Source: Paraburkholderia ferrariae NBRC 106233 (GTDB lineage Bacteria; Pseudomonadota; Gammaproteobacteria; Burkholderiales; Burkholderiaceae). Taken from it: a DNA stretch of 64,000 bases. The translations under genes were made by a program, and so were the position numbers. Shown in pieces: positions 46,031-55,053 of the stretch. The stretch is taken from the NCBI RefSeq assembly GCF_000685035.1, contig NZ_BAYB01000008.1:248001-312000 (forward strand), in the 5' to 3' direction. The notes under the pieces are model-generated. The model made no database searches, was not told the DNA's origin, and saw only the letters and a list, made by a program, of their open reading frames with translations. Each line of letters begins with the position of its first letter. Position 1 is the stretch's first letter.

Positions 46031-46753
46031 TTACCGCCCCGCGGCGAACAGCAGCGAGAGCCCCGACGAAAACATCAACCCGTCCACCACGAGCCGGAAC
46101 GTATGCGGCGACATCCGTGCAACGATGCGGCGCGCGCCGAACGTGCCGAGCATGAGCGACGTGCCGATAATCAGGCCGTCCACGATCACGTGCGTGGGCA
46201 ACGCGCCGAAGTGCTCGAAGACCGAGACCTTGGTGGCATACACGGCAATCGACCCGGCCGCTTCGGTCGCAAGGAATGCGCCTTTCACGAGCCCGTAGCC
46301 CATGAAAACCGGCACGGTGATCGGCCCGGTCGAAACCACGATGCCGGTGAGAAAGCCCACCACGCCACCAATGAGCGACAGGTGCAGAAGAGAAAAGCGG
46401 ATAGAACGCCGCGAAAGCCAGCGGCGCGTGGGCACCATGGCAAGAAAGAACAGGCCGAGGGCCACTTCGACGGCGCGCGGCGGCAACGCAAGCAGCGTGC
46501 GCACACCCAGCATCGCGCCCGGCACCGCCGTCACGCAGTAGGCCGCGCACGCACGCCAGTCGATCTCGCTCCACCACGACAGCACCTTGCCGAGATTGCC
46601 CATGATGGCGGCAATGGCCATGATCGGCACGGCCTGCTGCGGACCGTACAGAATCACCAGCAACGGCATGAGCATCATCGAAGAACCGGTGCCGACCACG
46701 CCGCTCAGCACGCCGGCCATCAGCCCCACGGCGAGAACGACCAGATATCCCAT
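46031..46753 (-). CDS. TauE/SafE-family sulfite exporter
   Basis: A 240-aa membrane protein with 7-8 hydrophobic segments. It has the TauE/SafE pattern LMAGVLSGVVGTGSSMMLMP (first repeat, GxGxGxx motif) and VGFLTGIVVSTGPITVPVFM (second repeat). It likely exports sulfite or other small sulfur oxyanions, which fits the adjacent sulfonate and thiol degradation genes. Convergent with the cupin gene, 37 bp apart. Confidence 0.9.
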   Translation of the reverse strand: MGYLVVLAVGLMAGVLSGVVGTGSSMMLMPLLVILYGPQQAVPIMAIAAIMGNLGKVLSWWSEIDWRACAAYCVTAVPGAMLGVRTLLALPPRAVEVALGLFFLAMVPTRRWLSRRSIRFSLLHLSLIGGVVGFLTGIVVSTGPITVPVFMGYGLVKGAFLATEAAGSIAVYATKVSVFEHFGALPTHVIVDGLIIGTSLMLGTFGARRIVARMSPHTFRLVVDGLMFSSGLSLLFAAGR

Positions 46754-46940
46754 TGCTATCCCTTTGCGTTTCGGCGCATTTTAACTGGTGACTTTTACGC
46801 GGCTGCCTTGCGGCCTTTCGATCGGCTTGCATGCAGCTTGGGCGTACTCCGCTCCGGCGTACCCAGACTGCCCGATGCAGCGGCCCTAACATAACGGCGA
46901 AAGGTCGGACACGCCATGTGGCTGCGCGCGGGACACGCTG

Positions 46941-47234
46941 CGGCGTGCAGCAAACCATCGCGCATGGTGCTTTGCCGCCATCCTGGAGGCGAGTGGATGG
47001 AGCCGCATCGAAATCCGGCCGATCGACGTACTGTGCAGCATGCCAAAGGCCGGTCTCGCCGACTATCTGGCGAGGCTCGGCCCGGTAGGCCGCGCGCTCG
47101 AAACTGCCGACGAGACCACGCGCAGGCGGGTGGTGGATGCCGCCCGTCTGACCTGCGAACCGTACGTGCACGGCGACACGGTGAGCTTTACCGCCGCTTG
47201 CTGGTTCGTGGAGGCCGGGACCGCGCCGGACTGA
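46941..47234 (+). pseudogene. C-terminal remnant of a SAM-dependent methyltransferase
   Basis: The plus-strand frame ending at 47234 reads ILEASGWSRIEIRPIDVLCS, then LARLGPVGRALETADETTRR and VSFTAACWFVEAG. This is the typical C terminus of a class I methyltransferase. The N-terminal half with the SAM-binding motif is missing and the upstream part shows no family likeness, so this is a truncated, decaying gene. A 64-codon frame from 47040 could still be translated but would lack the SAM site. Confidence 0.6.
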
Positions 47235-47258
47235 GCGGTAATGCCCGCGCCGCCGCTG

Positions 47259-47789
47259 TCACGGCGGCAGCACCAACTGGCCGCAACCCGTGTCCGTAAC
47301 GAACACCGCAAGCAGTTTCGCCGGTCGCGCCGGGTCGGGGTTCTCGGCGAACGCATGCAGCGCGTAAGGCGCCTCGAACCAGGTCTGCCCGGCATGATAG
47401 TCGGCCGCGGGCGTGCCCTCCATCTGCGAGCGCACCACGCCCTCCAGCACATAGGCCGTCACCGACCCGGGATGCCGGTGCGCCCCCGTGAACGCGCGAG
47501 GCGGAAAATCGACAATCACCGTCGTCACCGATTTTCCCGGCACGTTCGGAAGCGGCTCGCACGAAAGCGGTCGAACCGTGGTAGCGGGGCGGCCCGCGCT
47601 CAGGGCAGTCTGGTCTGCTGCACTACCCGGCGGCGTCGAGCAGATCGACGCCGGCCAAAATAGCATGGAGTCCGAATGAATGCTGGCCAGCGCCGCCAGC
47701 GCGAGCGCCGAAACCGCCACGACGGCACGTGCTTCACGAAAGGGCCATTCGTGTGGAACGTGCGTTGCCGTTGCCGTGATCGCATTCAT
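47259..47789 (-). CDS. Membrane-anchored cupin-domain protein
   Basis: A 176-aa protein with one N-terminal hydrophobic segment (about 22-46, AVVAVSALALAALASIHSDS) and a C-terminal cupin (TGAHRHPGSVTAYVLEGVVR, then EAPYALHAFAENPD). It overlaps the upstream epimerase gene by 4 bp (ATGA), implying joint translation. Function unknown; cupins of this layout are often called quercetinase-like without proof. Confidence 0.8.
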   Translation of the reverse strand: MNAITATATHVPHEWPFREARAVVAVSALALAALASIHSDSMLFWPASICSTPPGSAADQTALSAGRPATTVRPLSCEPLPNVPGKSVTTVIVDFPPRAFTGAHRHPGSVTAYVLEGVVRSQMEGTPAADYHAGQTWFEAPYALHAFAENPDPARPAKLLAVFVTDTGCGQLVLPP

Positions 47790-48529
47790 CGCGCGGCGCC
47801 GGACAGCGACCCGCGCATTGCCGGCGACCAGCTCAGTTCGCGGCTGGCCTTCTGCGTGCTTACGGTCCCTGTCTCCTCGGCGATATTGAAGATGCCGCCC
47901 GTCGAGCGCTCAAGCGCCAGCAATGCCGCACAGGCGGCTGCCTCCACGTGCACGGGGCTGGCGCCGCGCGGCTCATCGGTGCCCGTGCGGGGGCCGTACA
48001 GTTGACCGTAGCGCAGCACGGTGCCGGTAAGCGGCGCTTCCAGCACCTGACGCTCCAGCGAAACAACGCCATCGACGCTCACGCGCCGCGCGCCGGCCGC
48101 TTCGGTGTCGAGCGGTTGCGTCTCGTGGTAGGGCATGGCCCCTTCACGATAGGCCCATGCAATGCTCTGCGCGACGAACTTCGTCGCCCCGGCAGCCACG
48201 GCGGCCGCGACCAGATTACGGGTGCCTTCGTCGCGGATCCGCGCGTTGGCCACCACGGCCTGGGCCATTTTCTCGGGCGGCAGTCCCGCGGGCAGATCGG
48301 TCAACTGGTGAATCACGCTGGCCGGTCCGATCCGCTCCACCGCATCGTGAAGGGCGGGTGCGTCGAACACGTCCACGAGAACCGGCACGACGCCGAGTTT
48401 TTCCAGTTCGGCAGCACGCGGCGCGCGGCGCGTCGTGCCGAACACGGTGTATCCCGCTTCGACCAGCAGCGGTGCGAGCGCGCGACCGATTACGCCCGTG
48501 GCGCCGGCCAGCAATATTTTTTGATTCAT
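47786..48529 (-). CDS. NAD(P)-dependent epimerase/dehydratase-family protein
   Basis: A 247-aa extended-SDR-like protein. NAD-binding motif GATGVIGRALAPLL is at about 9-22. It has NLVAAAVAAGATKFVAQSIA in place of the usual S-Y-K core, then LRYGQLYGP and VEAAACAALLALERSTGG. It resembles atypical NmrA/epimerase-like proteins. It is the first gene of a pair with the cupin. A CTTATATAAG-centred inverted repeat lies 87 bp upstream. Confidence 0.82.
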   Translation of the reverse strand: MNQKILLAGATGVIGRALAPLLVEAGYTVFGTTRRAPRAAELEKLGVVPVLVDVFDAPALHDAVERIGPASVIHQLTDLPAGLPPEKMAQAVVANARIRDEGTRNLVAAAVAAGATKFVAQSIAWAYREGAMPYHETQPLDTEAAGARRVSVDGVVSLERQVLEAPLTGTVLRYGQLYGPRTGTDEPRGASPVHVEAAACAALLALERSTGGIFNIAEETGTVSTQKASRELSWSPAMRGSLSGAAR

Positions 48530-48615
48530 CCGATAGCCTTCAGTCGTCGAGTGGGCGAAAGCAGCATAGGGGTGTGCAGCCCCAGCGATACGTCAGGCTG
48601 AAGAATAGAAGATGT

Positions 48616-48638
48616 ATTGGACTTATATAAGATCCAAT
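48616..48638. promoter_or_regulatory. Inverted repeat upstream of the epimerase/cupin genes
   Basis: ATTGGA and TCCAAT are perfect arms around an 11-base centre that contains the palindrome CTTATATAAG. A further TTGATCCAATTTGA follows about 10 bp on. The same CTTATATAAG core occurs before isocitrate lyase at 56540-56560, so the two sites may share a regulator. Confidence 0.5.
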
Positions 48639-48699
48639 ATCGAGATTTTCATTGATCCAATTTGAACGACGAGGAAATGAAGGTTAAAAGCTCCGGCCG

Positions 48700-48905
48700 T
48701 TGCGCTCACAACGCTTCGTGCACGGCGGCGCCATCGGCTATCTGGCGGACAACGCCATTACCTTCGCCGGCGGCCTGGCACTGAACGGTGACGCCCTCAC
48801 GCCGAATTCAAGATCAACTATCTGCTCCCCGCCGTCGGCAAGCGCTAGGCCGTGTGCCCGTGCGAGATTGCACTCGCACAGGGCAGCGTCGTGCCATCCC
48901 GCTGA
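48700..48905 (+). pseudogene. PaaI-family (hotdog) thioesterase remnant with frameshift
   Basis: One frame reads RFVHGGAIGYLADNAITFAG and ALNGDALTP, which matches the catalytic-helix region of PaaI-type acyl-CoA thioesterases. The family sequence then continues in another frame as EFKINYLLPAVGKR, followed by an in-frame TAG and CEIALAQGSVV. The 5' third is absent. Frameshift (near 48812), stop and truncation together make it a clear pseudogene. Confidence 0.75.
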
Positions 48906-48932
48906 TTTGCATTCCTGATTAACAGCAAACCT

Positions 48933-50435
48933 TCAGCGCACCAGCGGTTCCAGCGCGCGTGCAAGCTTGCGCGCTGAGACGTGAATCTCGTCGACTCCAA
49001 CGCTCGCGAATCCGAGCACCAGCCCGGACGGCGTGACCCGCCGCACCGCGTACGACGAGAGCGCACGCGTTTCGATGCCTGCCGCGCCGGCCAGCGCAGC
49101 CGCGTGCGTGTCGTCGGTGCCGAGCGGCAGGAAAGCTGGCGTGTCGATGCCCGCGGCAATCTCGGGCAACGCCAGCAATCCTGTCCAGTAACGGTGCGCC
49201 GCAGCCTGGAGGGCCTGTGCGCGTTCGCCATACAGTTCCCGCATATGCCGCACGTGCCGACCGGCATGCCCTTCGGCAATGAAGGCGTGAAGCGTCGCCT
49301 GGGTATCGAGCGGCACGTGGCGGCTCGTAAGCGAAAACGCCGCGACGAACGGCTCCACCAGGTGTTCGGGCAACACCGCATAGGCAATGCGCAAGCCGGG
49401 AAACAGCAGCTTGCTGAACGTTCCGCAATACACCACGTGCCCCGTATCGTCGAGACTCTTGAGCGCCGCGAGCGGCCGGCCGTTGAAGCGGTATTCGCTG
49501 TCGTAATCGTCTTCCACGATGAGCGCGCCCTGCGAACGCGCCCATTCGAGCAACGCAAGACGCCGTTCGAGCGCGAGCGGCGGCCCGAGCGGAGCCTGCC
49601 TGCCCGCGGTCACATACGCCAGGCGCGCATGCGGTCCGAGCGAGACGCCGGCGGCCACGTCGATGCCGTCGCGATCCACGGGCACGCAAACGAGCTTCGC
49701 ACCGGCCGCCTCGAAAACGAGGCGGGCGCCCGGGTAGCCGGGATCTTCGATCCACGCTTCGTCGCCCGGGTCGAGCAGAAGCCGTGCACATAAGTCCAGC
49801 ACCTGCTGCACGCTGCCGAGTATGACAACGTGTTCCGCCGTGCACGTAATGCCGCGCGCCACGCGCACATGGTCCGCAATCGCTTCCCGCAACGGCCGGT
49901 AGCCTTGCGCCTCGCCGTCCGCGAGCAGCCCGCGGTTCTGGAGCTTGATGCGGCGCGCCGCGATGCGCGCCCAGAGCGCATAGGGAAAAGCCTGCAGATC
50001 GGGCTGCGCCGGTCGAAACGCGCGAGCCGGCACCGAGCGCCCTTCAACTGCAAACGCACTGCGGGCAAGCAGCCGCCCGCGCGCGGAAAGGCCGATGTCG
50101 CGCGTCGTGACCGGCGCCGCATGTTGTGTTCCGCCGCGCTTCGAAATCCGCACGGGTTCGAAATGCCGGTCCGGCAGGTCGGCGGCAACAAAGCTCCCGC
50201 GGCCAACAGTGCCGCAGAGATAGCCCTCCGCCGCCAACTGGGCAAACACGCCGACCACCGTGCCGCGAGAAATCGCATAGCGTGCCGCGAGATCGCGCGT
50301 TGCCGGCAAGCGCGCGCCAGCAGAAAGACGGCCTTCAAGGATCGCCGAGCGCAGTTCCCCATAAAGCCAGCGATGCAGCGGCACGCCATCCGGTTTCGGG
50401 TTCAACGCGACTTCGATTTCTGCTGCGCGGCGCAT
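48933..50435 (-). CDS. MocR/PdxR-type regulator (GntR domain fused to aminotransferase fold)
   Basis: A 500-aa regulator. The GntR winged helix is at about 15-80 (YGELRSAILEGRLSAGARLP, YAISRGTVVGVFAQLAAEGY), and the class I aminotransferase-like domain is from about 125 to the end, with the PLP lysine in GTFSKLLFPGLRIAY. AAAAGG precedes the ATG at 50435; an in-frame ATG 21 codons upstream is less likely. It should bind PLP and a PLP-adduct-forming metabolite. Target unknown: the neighbours are a thioesterase remnant and a divergent acyltransferase. Confidence 0.88.
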   Translation of the reverse strand: MRRAAEIEVALNPKPDGVPLHRWLYGELRSAILEGRLSAGARLPATRDLAARYAISRGTVVGVFAQLAAEGYLCGTVGRGSFVAADLPDRHFEPVRISKRGGTQHAAPVTTRDIGLSARGRLLARSAFAVEGRSVPARAFRPAQPDLQAFPYALWARIAARRIKLQNRGLLADGEAQGYRPLREAIADHVRVARGITCTAEHVVILGSVQQVLDLCARLLLDPGDEAWIEDPGYPGARLVFEAAGAKLVCVPVDRDGIDVAAGVSLGPHARLAYVTAGRQAPLGPPLALERRLALLEWARSQGALIVEDDYDSEYRFNGRPLAALKSLDDTGHVVYCGTFSKLLFPGLRIAYAVLPEHLVEPFVAAFSLTSRHVPLDTQATLHAFIAEGHAGRHVRHMRELYGERAQALQAAAHRYWTGLLALPEIAAGIDTPAFLPLGTDDTHAAALAGAAGIETRALSSYAVRRVTPSGLVLGFASVGVDEIHVSARKLARALEPLVR

Positions 50436-50704
50436 GGCGGTGCCTTTTCTCGTGCCTGGATGAACCTGGTTCAGCGATGGCCGGGCTTTGGAAGCCATCT
50501 TGTAGCCGATCCGGCATTATGCACGGCCGCCGCGTGGATACGGCGAACCGGAGGTCACACGAGTGCGGGGCCCGAAAATTTCGTCCATCAACCGGTTCGC
50601 CATCCCGCACCAGACCGTTTCTCATCGGCAACGTGTGCTCGCCCACAGTGAGCAGGGGCCGGGGAAAGGGACAATCCTTCACCCCCTTTCCGCAAGAGGT
50701 TGTG

Positions 50705-51808
50705 ATGGCAAACAAGCTCTCTGGCATCCAGCTCCTTCGTGCGGTCGCCGCAATCGGGGTTGTCACGCTGCACTTCTCCGAGCAGGTCGGCCTGTACGGC
50801 CACGGAGCGAAACCTTTCCTGGTGCGCCACGGGCTCGCCGGACTCGGTGCCAGCGGAGTCGATATTTTCTTCGTGATCAGCGGCTTCATCATGTACTACA
50901 CGCGCAGCACGATCGCGCGCGGCACCTCGGCGGCGGCCGAATTTCTGCGCCGCCGCGCGATCCGGATCTTCCCGACCTACTGGTTCTGGACCGGTGCGGC
51001 GATGCTGGTCTGGGCCTCGCACCTCGGCTTTACGTCTCATCACTACGACGAGGCCTATGTCATCAAGAGCCTCTTTATCATCCCCTCGGTTTCGGAAGGG
51101 AAATGGGGCGTTTTTCTGTTGCCGGGCTGGACCCTCACCTACGAACTGTATTTCTACCTCGTCTTTGCGGCTGGATTAATCGCGGTGCCGCCGCGCTGGC
51201 TGGCAGCGTATGCCGGCGGAGCCATCGGTGCACTGTTCCTCGTGGCCCAGGCCCCCGCTCTCGACGGTTCGACCTTCGCGCATATTGCGGGATCGCCGCT
51301 CGTCTTCGAATTTGTCTTCGGCATTCTGGTCGCCTGGGTCATTCTGAAAATCCGGCCTGACGACCTGCAACGCTGGCACCCTGCGGGCGTGGTGCTGATC
51401 GCGGCCGGGATCGCCGCCTTCCTGGCCACGAGCCTCGTGCCGCAGGCTGTCGATAACCGGGCGATGTGGTGGGGCATCCCGGCCATGCTGCTGGTGGCCG
51501 GCATTGCCGCTACGCGATTCGACAAGCTCTACGAGTCGCGCTGGCTGCTCCTGCTTGGCGATGCCTCGTACTCGATCTATTTGTCCCACCAGCTTCCGGA
51601 AATGCTGCTGACGAAGTTCGTGAAAGCGGGCAAGCTCGATGCGCTATCGTCGGACTTCGTGTCGATCTTCGGCATCGTCGTGGCGATCTGCGTGGGGGTA
51701 GCCGGGTATTTCATGATCGAGCGGCCCATCATCGCGCGCCTGTCCAGACGGCGCCTCGCCGCCGATCCCCCGATGGCCCAAGGCGTATTCGATCGTGCGT
51801 CCCGCTAA
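50705..51808 (+). CDS. Acyltransferase family 3 membrane protein
   Basis: A 367-aa Acyl_transf_3/OafA-like membrane protein with about ten hydrophobic segments. The family N-terminal features are IQLLRAVAAIGVVTLHFSEQ (catalytic His in VTLHF) and GASGVDIFFVISGFIMYYT, then FLRRRAIRIFPTYW with the conserved Arg cluster. AGAGG precedes the ATG. It O-acylates an exopolysaccharide, O-antigen or periplasmic glucan at the inner membrane. It stands alone, with no glycan biosynthesis genes nearby. Confidence 0.88.
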   Translation: MANKLSGIQLLRAVAAIGVVTLHFSEQVGLYGHGAKPFLVRHGLAGLGASGVDIFFVISGFIMYYTRSTIARGTSAAAEFLRRRAIRIFPTYWFWTGAAMLVWASHLGFTSHHYDEAYVIKSLFIIPSVSEGKWGVFLLPGWTLTYELYFYLVFAAGLIAVPPRWLAAYAGGAIGALFLVAQAPALDGSTFAHIAGSPLVFEFVFGILVAWVILKIRPDDLQRWHPAGVVLIAAGIAAFLATSLVPQAVDNRAMWWGIPAMLLVAGIAATRFDKLYESRWLLLLGDASYSIYLSHQLPEMLLTKFVKAGKLDALSSDFVSIFGIVVAICVGVAGYFMIERPIIARLSRRRLAADPPMAQGVFDRASR

Positions 51809-51871
51809 AGCGGGAGCCTGCGCCTCAGGCGCCAAATACTCCGCTCACCTGGCACTCCTGATCAGCACAGG

Positions 51872-52546
51872 CTAGCGCTTCCCGGTCTTGCCCCGTTCGA
51901 GCCACGCCACAAACAACTCGCGCGCAGGCGCCAGATAGCGCGCAACCGGCTCGCTGCGCCCGTTCGCGTACCAGTGGCAATAGCAGCCATGCATGACGGC
52001 CAGCAGCACGCGCGCCATCTCGGGAGGGACCGCCACCCCCGATCCCTCCATGCCCGCCACGATGGCGCGCACATGCGCGTCCCACCCCGCGCGAATGTGT
52101 TCGCGCACTTCCGGCGGCAAACCATCCGAGAACAACAGCGCCAGCACCACGCCCTTCGATTCGGGATTGCGCGTGAAGTACTCGGCCACCTTGTCGAACA
52201 GCTTGTCCATACGCTCAACCGGCGCGAGGCCCGCCAGACTGCCGGGGTGCAGGTCTTCCTCGATCTCCTGGAACAGGCTGATGGCGGCCTCGGCCAGCAG
52301 CATTTCCTTGCTGTCGAAATGCCAGAGCAGACTGCTCTTCGCAACGCCTGCCTCCGCCGAGATACGGTCGAGCGTCACGCCCGTATAGCCCATCTCGCCG
52401 ATCAGCCCTTTGGTGACGTCGATCACGCGCTGACGCGTTTGCGCCCCGCGACGGTTGCCGCCGGCGGGTTCGGCGCCCCCCTTTGCGGGCGTAGCGGCCC
52501 TGGCTGCGGTGGATCGGACAGGTTTGGCGGATCGGGCTGACTTCAT
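51872..52546 (-). CDS. TetR-family repressor of the coniferyl aldehyde dehydrogenase gene
   Basis: A 224-aa TetR regulator. A basic, Ala-rich N-terminal extension (about 1-38) precedes the helix-turn-helix (VTLDRISAEAGVAKSSLLWH, at about 58-77). The ligand-binding domain covers ~85-215. It is divergent from the aldehyde dehydrogenase, and a perfect 20-bp palindrome of TetR type lies just before that gene, so repression of both genes is likely. The inducer may be an aromatic aldehyde or acid. Confidence 0.9.
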   Translation of the reverse strand: MKSARSAKPVRSTAARAATPAKGGAEPAGGNRRGAQTRQRVIDVTKGLIGEMGYTGVTLDRISAEAGVAKSSLLWHFDSKEMLLAEAAISLFQEIEEDLHPGSLAGLAPVERMDKLFDKVAEYFTRNPESKGVVLALLFSDGLPPEVREHIRAGWDAHVRAIVAGMEGSGVAVPPEMARVLLAVMHGCYCHWYANGRSEPVARYLAPARELFVAWLERGKTGKR

Positions 52547-52638
52547 GAATCGGGCATGGGGTAAGCGGTGATTCGGGCACGCGCAGCATAAACGCATTCC
52601 AGGCGCGGCACAAACAGGCAAAAGCGGGGGCGCAAGCA

Positions 52639-52671
52639 GGGGCACAAGCGGGGCACAAGCGGGGCACACGC
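52639..52671. repeat. 11-bp tandem repeat upstream of the TetR gene
   Basis: Two exact copies of GGGGCACAAGC and a third with one change (GGGGCACACGC); a weaker copy precedes them. Located 93-125 bp upstream of the regulator start, between the two divergent genes. Confidence 0.85.
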
Positions 52672-52742
52672 AGCAAACGCCACCAGCGCGATCGTACTTG
52701 ACAGCACAGGCAAGCGGGTAGCAAACTGCGCCTGAACGCAAT

Positions 52743-52762
52743 TGTACTGACCGTTCAGTACA
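52743..52762. promoter_or_regulatory. TetR-type operator before the coniferyl aldehyde dehydrogenase gene
   Basis: TGTACTGA and TCAGTACA are perfect inverted halves around CCGT, the classic layout of a TetR-family operator. It ends 32 bp before the dehydrogenase ATG, where it would overlap the promoter. Confidence 0.85.
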
Positions 52763-52794
52763 TTAACAATTCTGGTGCCGAACTGGAGCCCATC

Positions 52795-54219
52795 ATGTCT
52801 GCGCAAGCCCCCACCAGCGGCGATCCCGCCGCGCTCCTCGCCGGCCAGCGCAACGCCTACGCGTCGCTGCCCTACGCGTCGATCGAGCATCGGCGGGCCG
52901 CGCTCAAGCGCCTGCGCGCCGCGTTGCGAAGCCACGCGCAGGACATCGCGCAGGCCGTCTGCCGCGATTTCAGCGCGCGCGCCACGGCGGAGACCATGAC
53001 GGTCGATATCCTGCCTTCCGTGCTCCATATCAACCACCTGCTGGGTGGCCTCAAGCGCTGGATGAAGCCCTCCAGACGCCAAACGGAGCGCGTGTTCTTC
53101 GGCAACCGCGCGTACGTGATGTACCAGCCCAAGGGCGTGGTCGGCATCGTGGTGCCCTGGAACTTCCCCGTCTATCTCGCGCTCGGGCCGCTCGCCACGG
53201 CCCTCGCGGCCGGCAACCGCTGCCTCATCAAGACCTCCGAATACGCGCCGCACACGTCGGCCGCATTGCGCGCGATGCTCGCGCAGTGCTTCGACGAAAA
53301 CGAAGTCGCCATCGTGGAAGGCGATGCCGAGGTCGCGCAACGGTTCACCGCGCTGCCGTTCGATCACCTCGTATTCACGGGGTCGCCCGAAGTGGGCCGT
53401 CACGTCATGCGCGCCGCGGCGGCGAACCTCATGCCGGTAACGCTGGAACTGGGCGGCAAGTCGCCTGCCATCGTGTCGCGCAGCGTGAATCTCGAAGAAG
53501 CGGCCACGCGCATCGCACACGGCAAGACGGTCAATGCCGGCCAGATCTGCGTCGCACCCGATTACGCGCTCGTGCCCGAAGAGCACGCCGAAGCCTTCGC
53601 CCATGCGGTAGCCGCAGCCTGCGAACGGTTCTTCCCCGCCACTAGTGAGGACTACACGGCAATCATCAACGACCGTGCCTGGCAACGGCTCAATGGGCTG
53701 ATCGCCGACGCCCGGGCCCACGGCGCGCGCGTCATCACCTGTGCGATGCCCAAAGACGGGCGGCACCTGCCGGTGCATATCGTGCTGGGCATGACGAGCG
53801 CAATGCGCCTCGCGAACGAAGAGATATTCGGGCCGATTCTTCCCGTGTGGACCTATGCGTCCTTCGACGCAGCCATCGACCACGTGAACGCAGGCACGCG
53901 CCCGCTCGCGCTGTACTACTTCGGCCACGCGAAGCACGAGTCGGATGGCCTGCTTCGGCGCACCCACGCAGGCGGTGTCACGCTCAATGACTGGGGCTGG
54001 CATGTCGTGAATCACGATTTGCCGTTCGGCGGCATCGGAACCTCGGGCATGGGCAACTATCACGGCGAAGAAGGCTTTCGCGAACTCTCGCACGGCAAGG
54101 CCGTGTTCGTGGAGCGAAGCTGGTTCCCGATCAAGCTGCTTCACCCGCCTTACGGCGGTTTCGTGCAACGCCTGAGCCAGCGGCTCTTTATCGGCAACGG
54201 CAACCCACTGCGCCGGTGA
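52795..54219 (+). CDS. calB: Coniferyl aldehyde dehydrogenase
   Basis: A 474-aa aldehyde dehydrogenase of the coniferyl-aldehyde branch (the CalB length). VPWNFPVYLALGPLATALAA is the NAD(P)-site start, with Glu218 in LELGGKSP, catalytic Cys252 in GQICVAPDY, and EEIFGPILPVWTY following. It oxidises aromatic aldehydes (for example coniferaldehyde to ferulate) with NAD+. It is controlled by the divergent TetR gene. Other long-chain or aromatic aldehydes are possible. Confidence 0.88.
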   Translation: MSAQAPTSGDPAALLAGQRNAYASLPYASIEHRRAALKRLRAALRSHAQDIAQAVCRDFSARATAETMTVDILPSVLHINHLLGGLKRWMKPSRRQTERVFFGNRAYVMYQPKGVVGIVVPWNFPVYLALGPLATALAAGNRCLIKTSEYAPHTSAALRAMLAQCFDENEVAIVEGDAEVAQRFTALPFDHLVFTGSPEVGRHVMRAAAANLMPVTLELGGKSPAIVSRSVNLEEAATRIAHGKTVNAGQICVAPDYALVPEEHAEAFAHAVAAACERFFPATSEDYTAIINDRAWQRLNGLIADARAHGARVITCAMPKDGRHLPVHIVLGMTSAMRLANEEIFGPILPVWTYASFDAAIDHVNAGTRPLALYYFGHAKHESDGLLRRTHAGGVTLNDWGWHVVNHDLPFGGIGTSGMGNYHGEEGFRELSHGKAVFVERSWFPIKLLHPPYGGFVQRLSQRLFIGNGNPLRR

Positions 54220-54429
54220 AGCCCGCTGCATCGGGCAGACTGGCCGCGACGCACGGCGCCGTCTCCGCAAGGCCAAAACACTCGGCGATGGGCACGCCGG
54301 TCACCGATGGATGCATCTTGTCGATGCTCGCGGACGGCGGTGCATTCGCGAGAGATGGGTCGCCGTCCGCTATAGCGGAAAGAGTCATTCACAAAACGGA
54401 AAATTGCCGATACAATGGCGCCCCTCTTG

Positions 54430-54514
<85 letters not shown>

Positions 54515-55053
54515 GGAACCTATCCCGGCGAAGGCCGCGGCATTGCGAAAGACTCTGCAAGTCCCCTGATTCAGGGGGTATTTCTTCCGCTCGCAAATAT
54601 GAGAATGGCCGCCCGCGCCAGTGTTGCACGTCGAGCCATCACCAATCCCTCAAAGATGTGGCATTCCAACGCGCCATTGCCAATTGCCTCGCCGGCAATG
54701 CAATCGCTGCGTCATGCCAGATGCACCGCAACCGGTTATAAAATAATTTTCGTGCGCGCGGACGATGCAGTGTGCCTCTGCAATCCAATCATGATTCAAC
54801 TTACTTGAAGAAGATTCTCGTTCCCGGCAGGCACCACATCGGTCTTTAGATGCAGGATTGCAGCAGATTCGGTCAACGCCGAATCATTGCCACCCCAACC
54901 GATGATCTGCTGTCCATCAGACCAGATCACGGTAGCGGTGACACCACTTTCGCCCCGGGTTCCGAACAGACAGAAACTGCAGCGAGAGTCGCATCTCGCC
55001 ATAAAATGGCACGGCTTCCGTTTCGAACCGCGTTCATGTCGGGATAGAGAACC
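54515..55053. other. Intergenic region downstream of tRNA-Leu
   Basis: 539 bp, clearly less GC-rich than most of the window. A 68-codon frame on the minus strand (54796-55002, containing VTATVIWSDGQQIIGWGGND) reads like a protein but has no ribosome site, so I leave it as a possible gene or remnant. The 3' end of the tRNA gene (GGTTCAAATCCCGCCCTGGG) is not repeated elsewhere in the window, so no attachment-site pair is seen. Confidence 0.4.
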
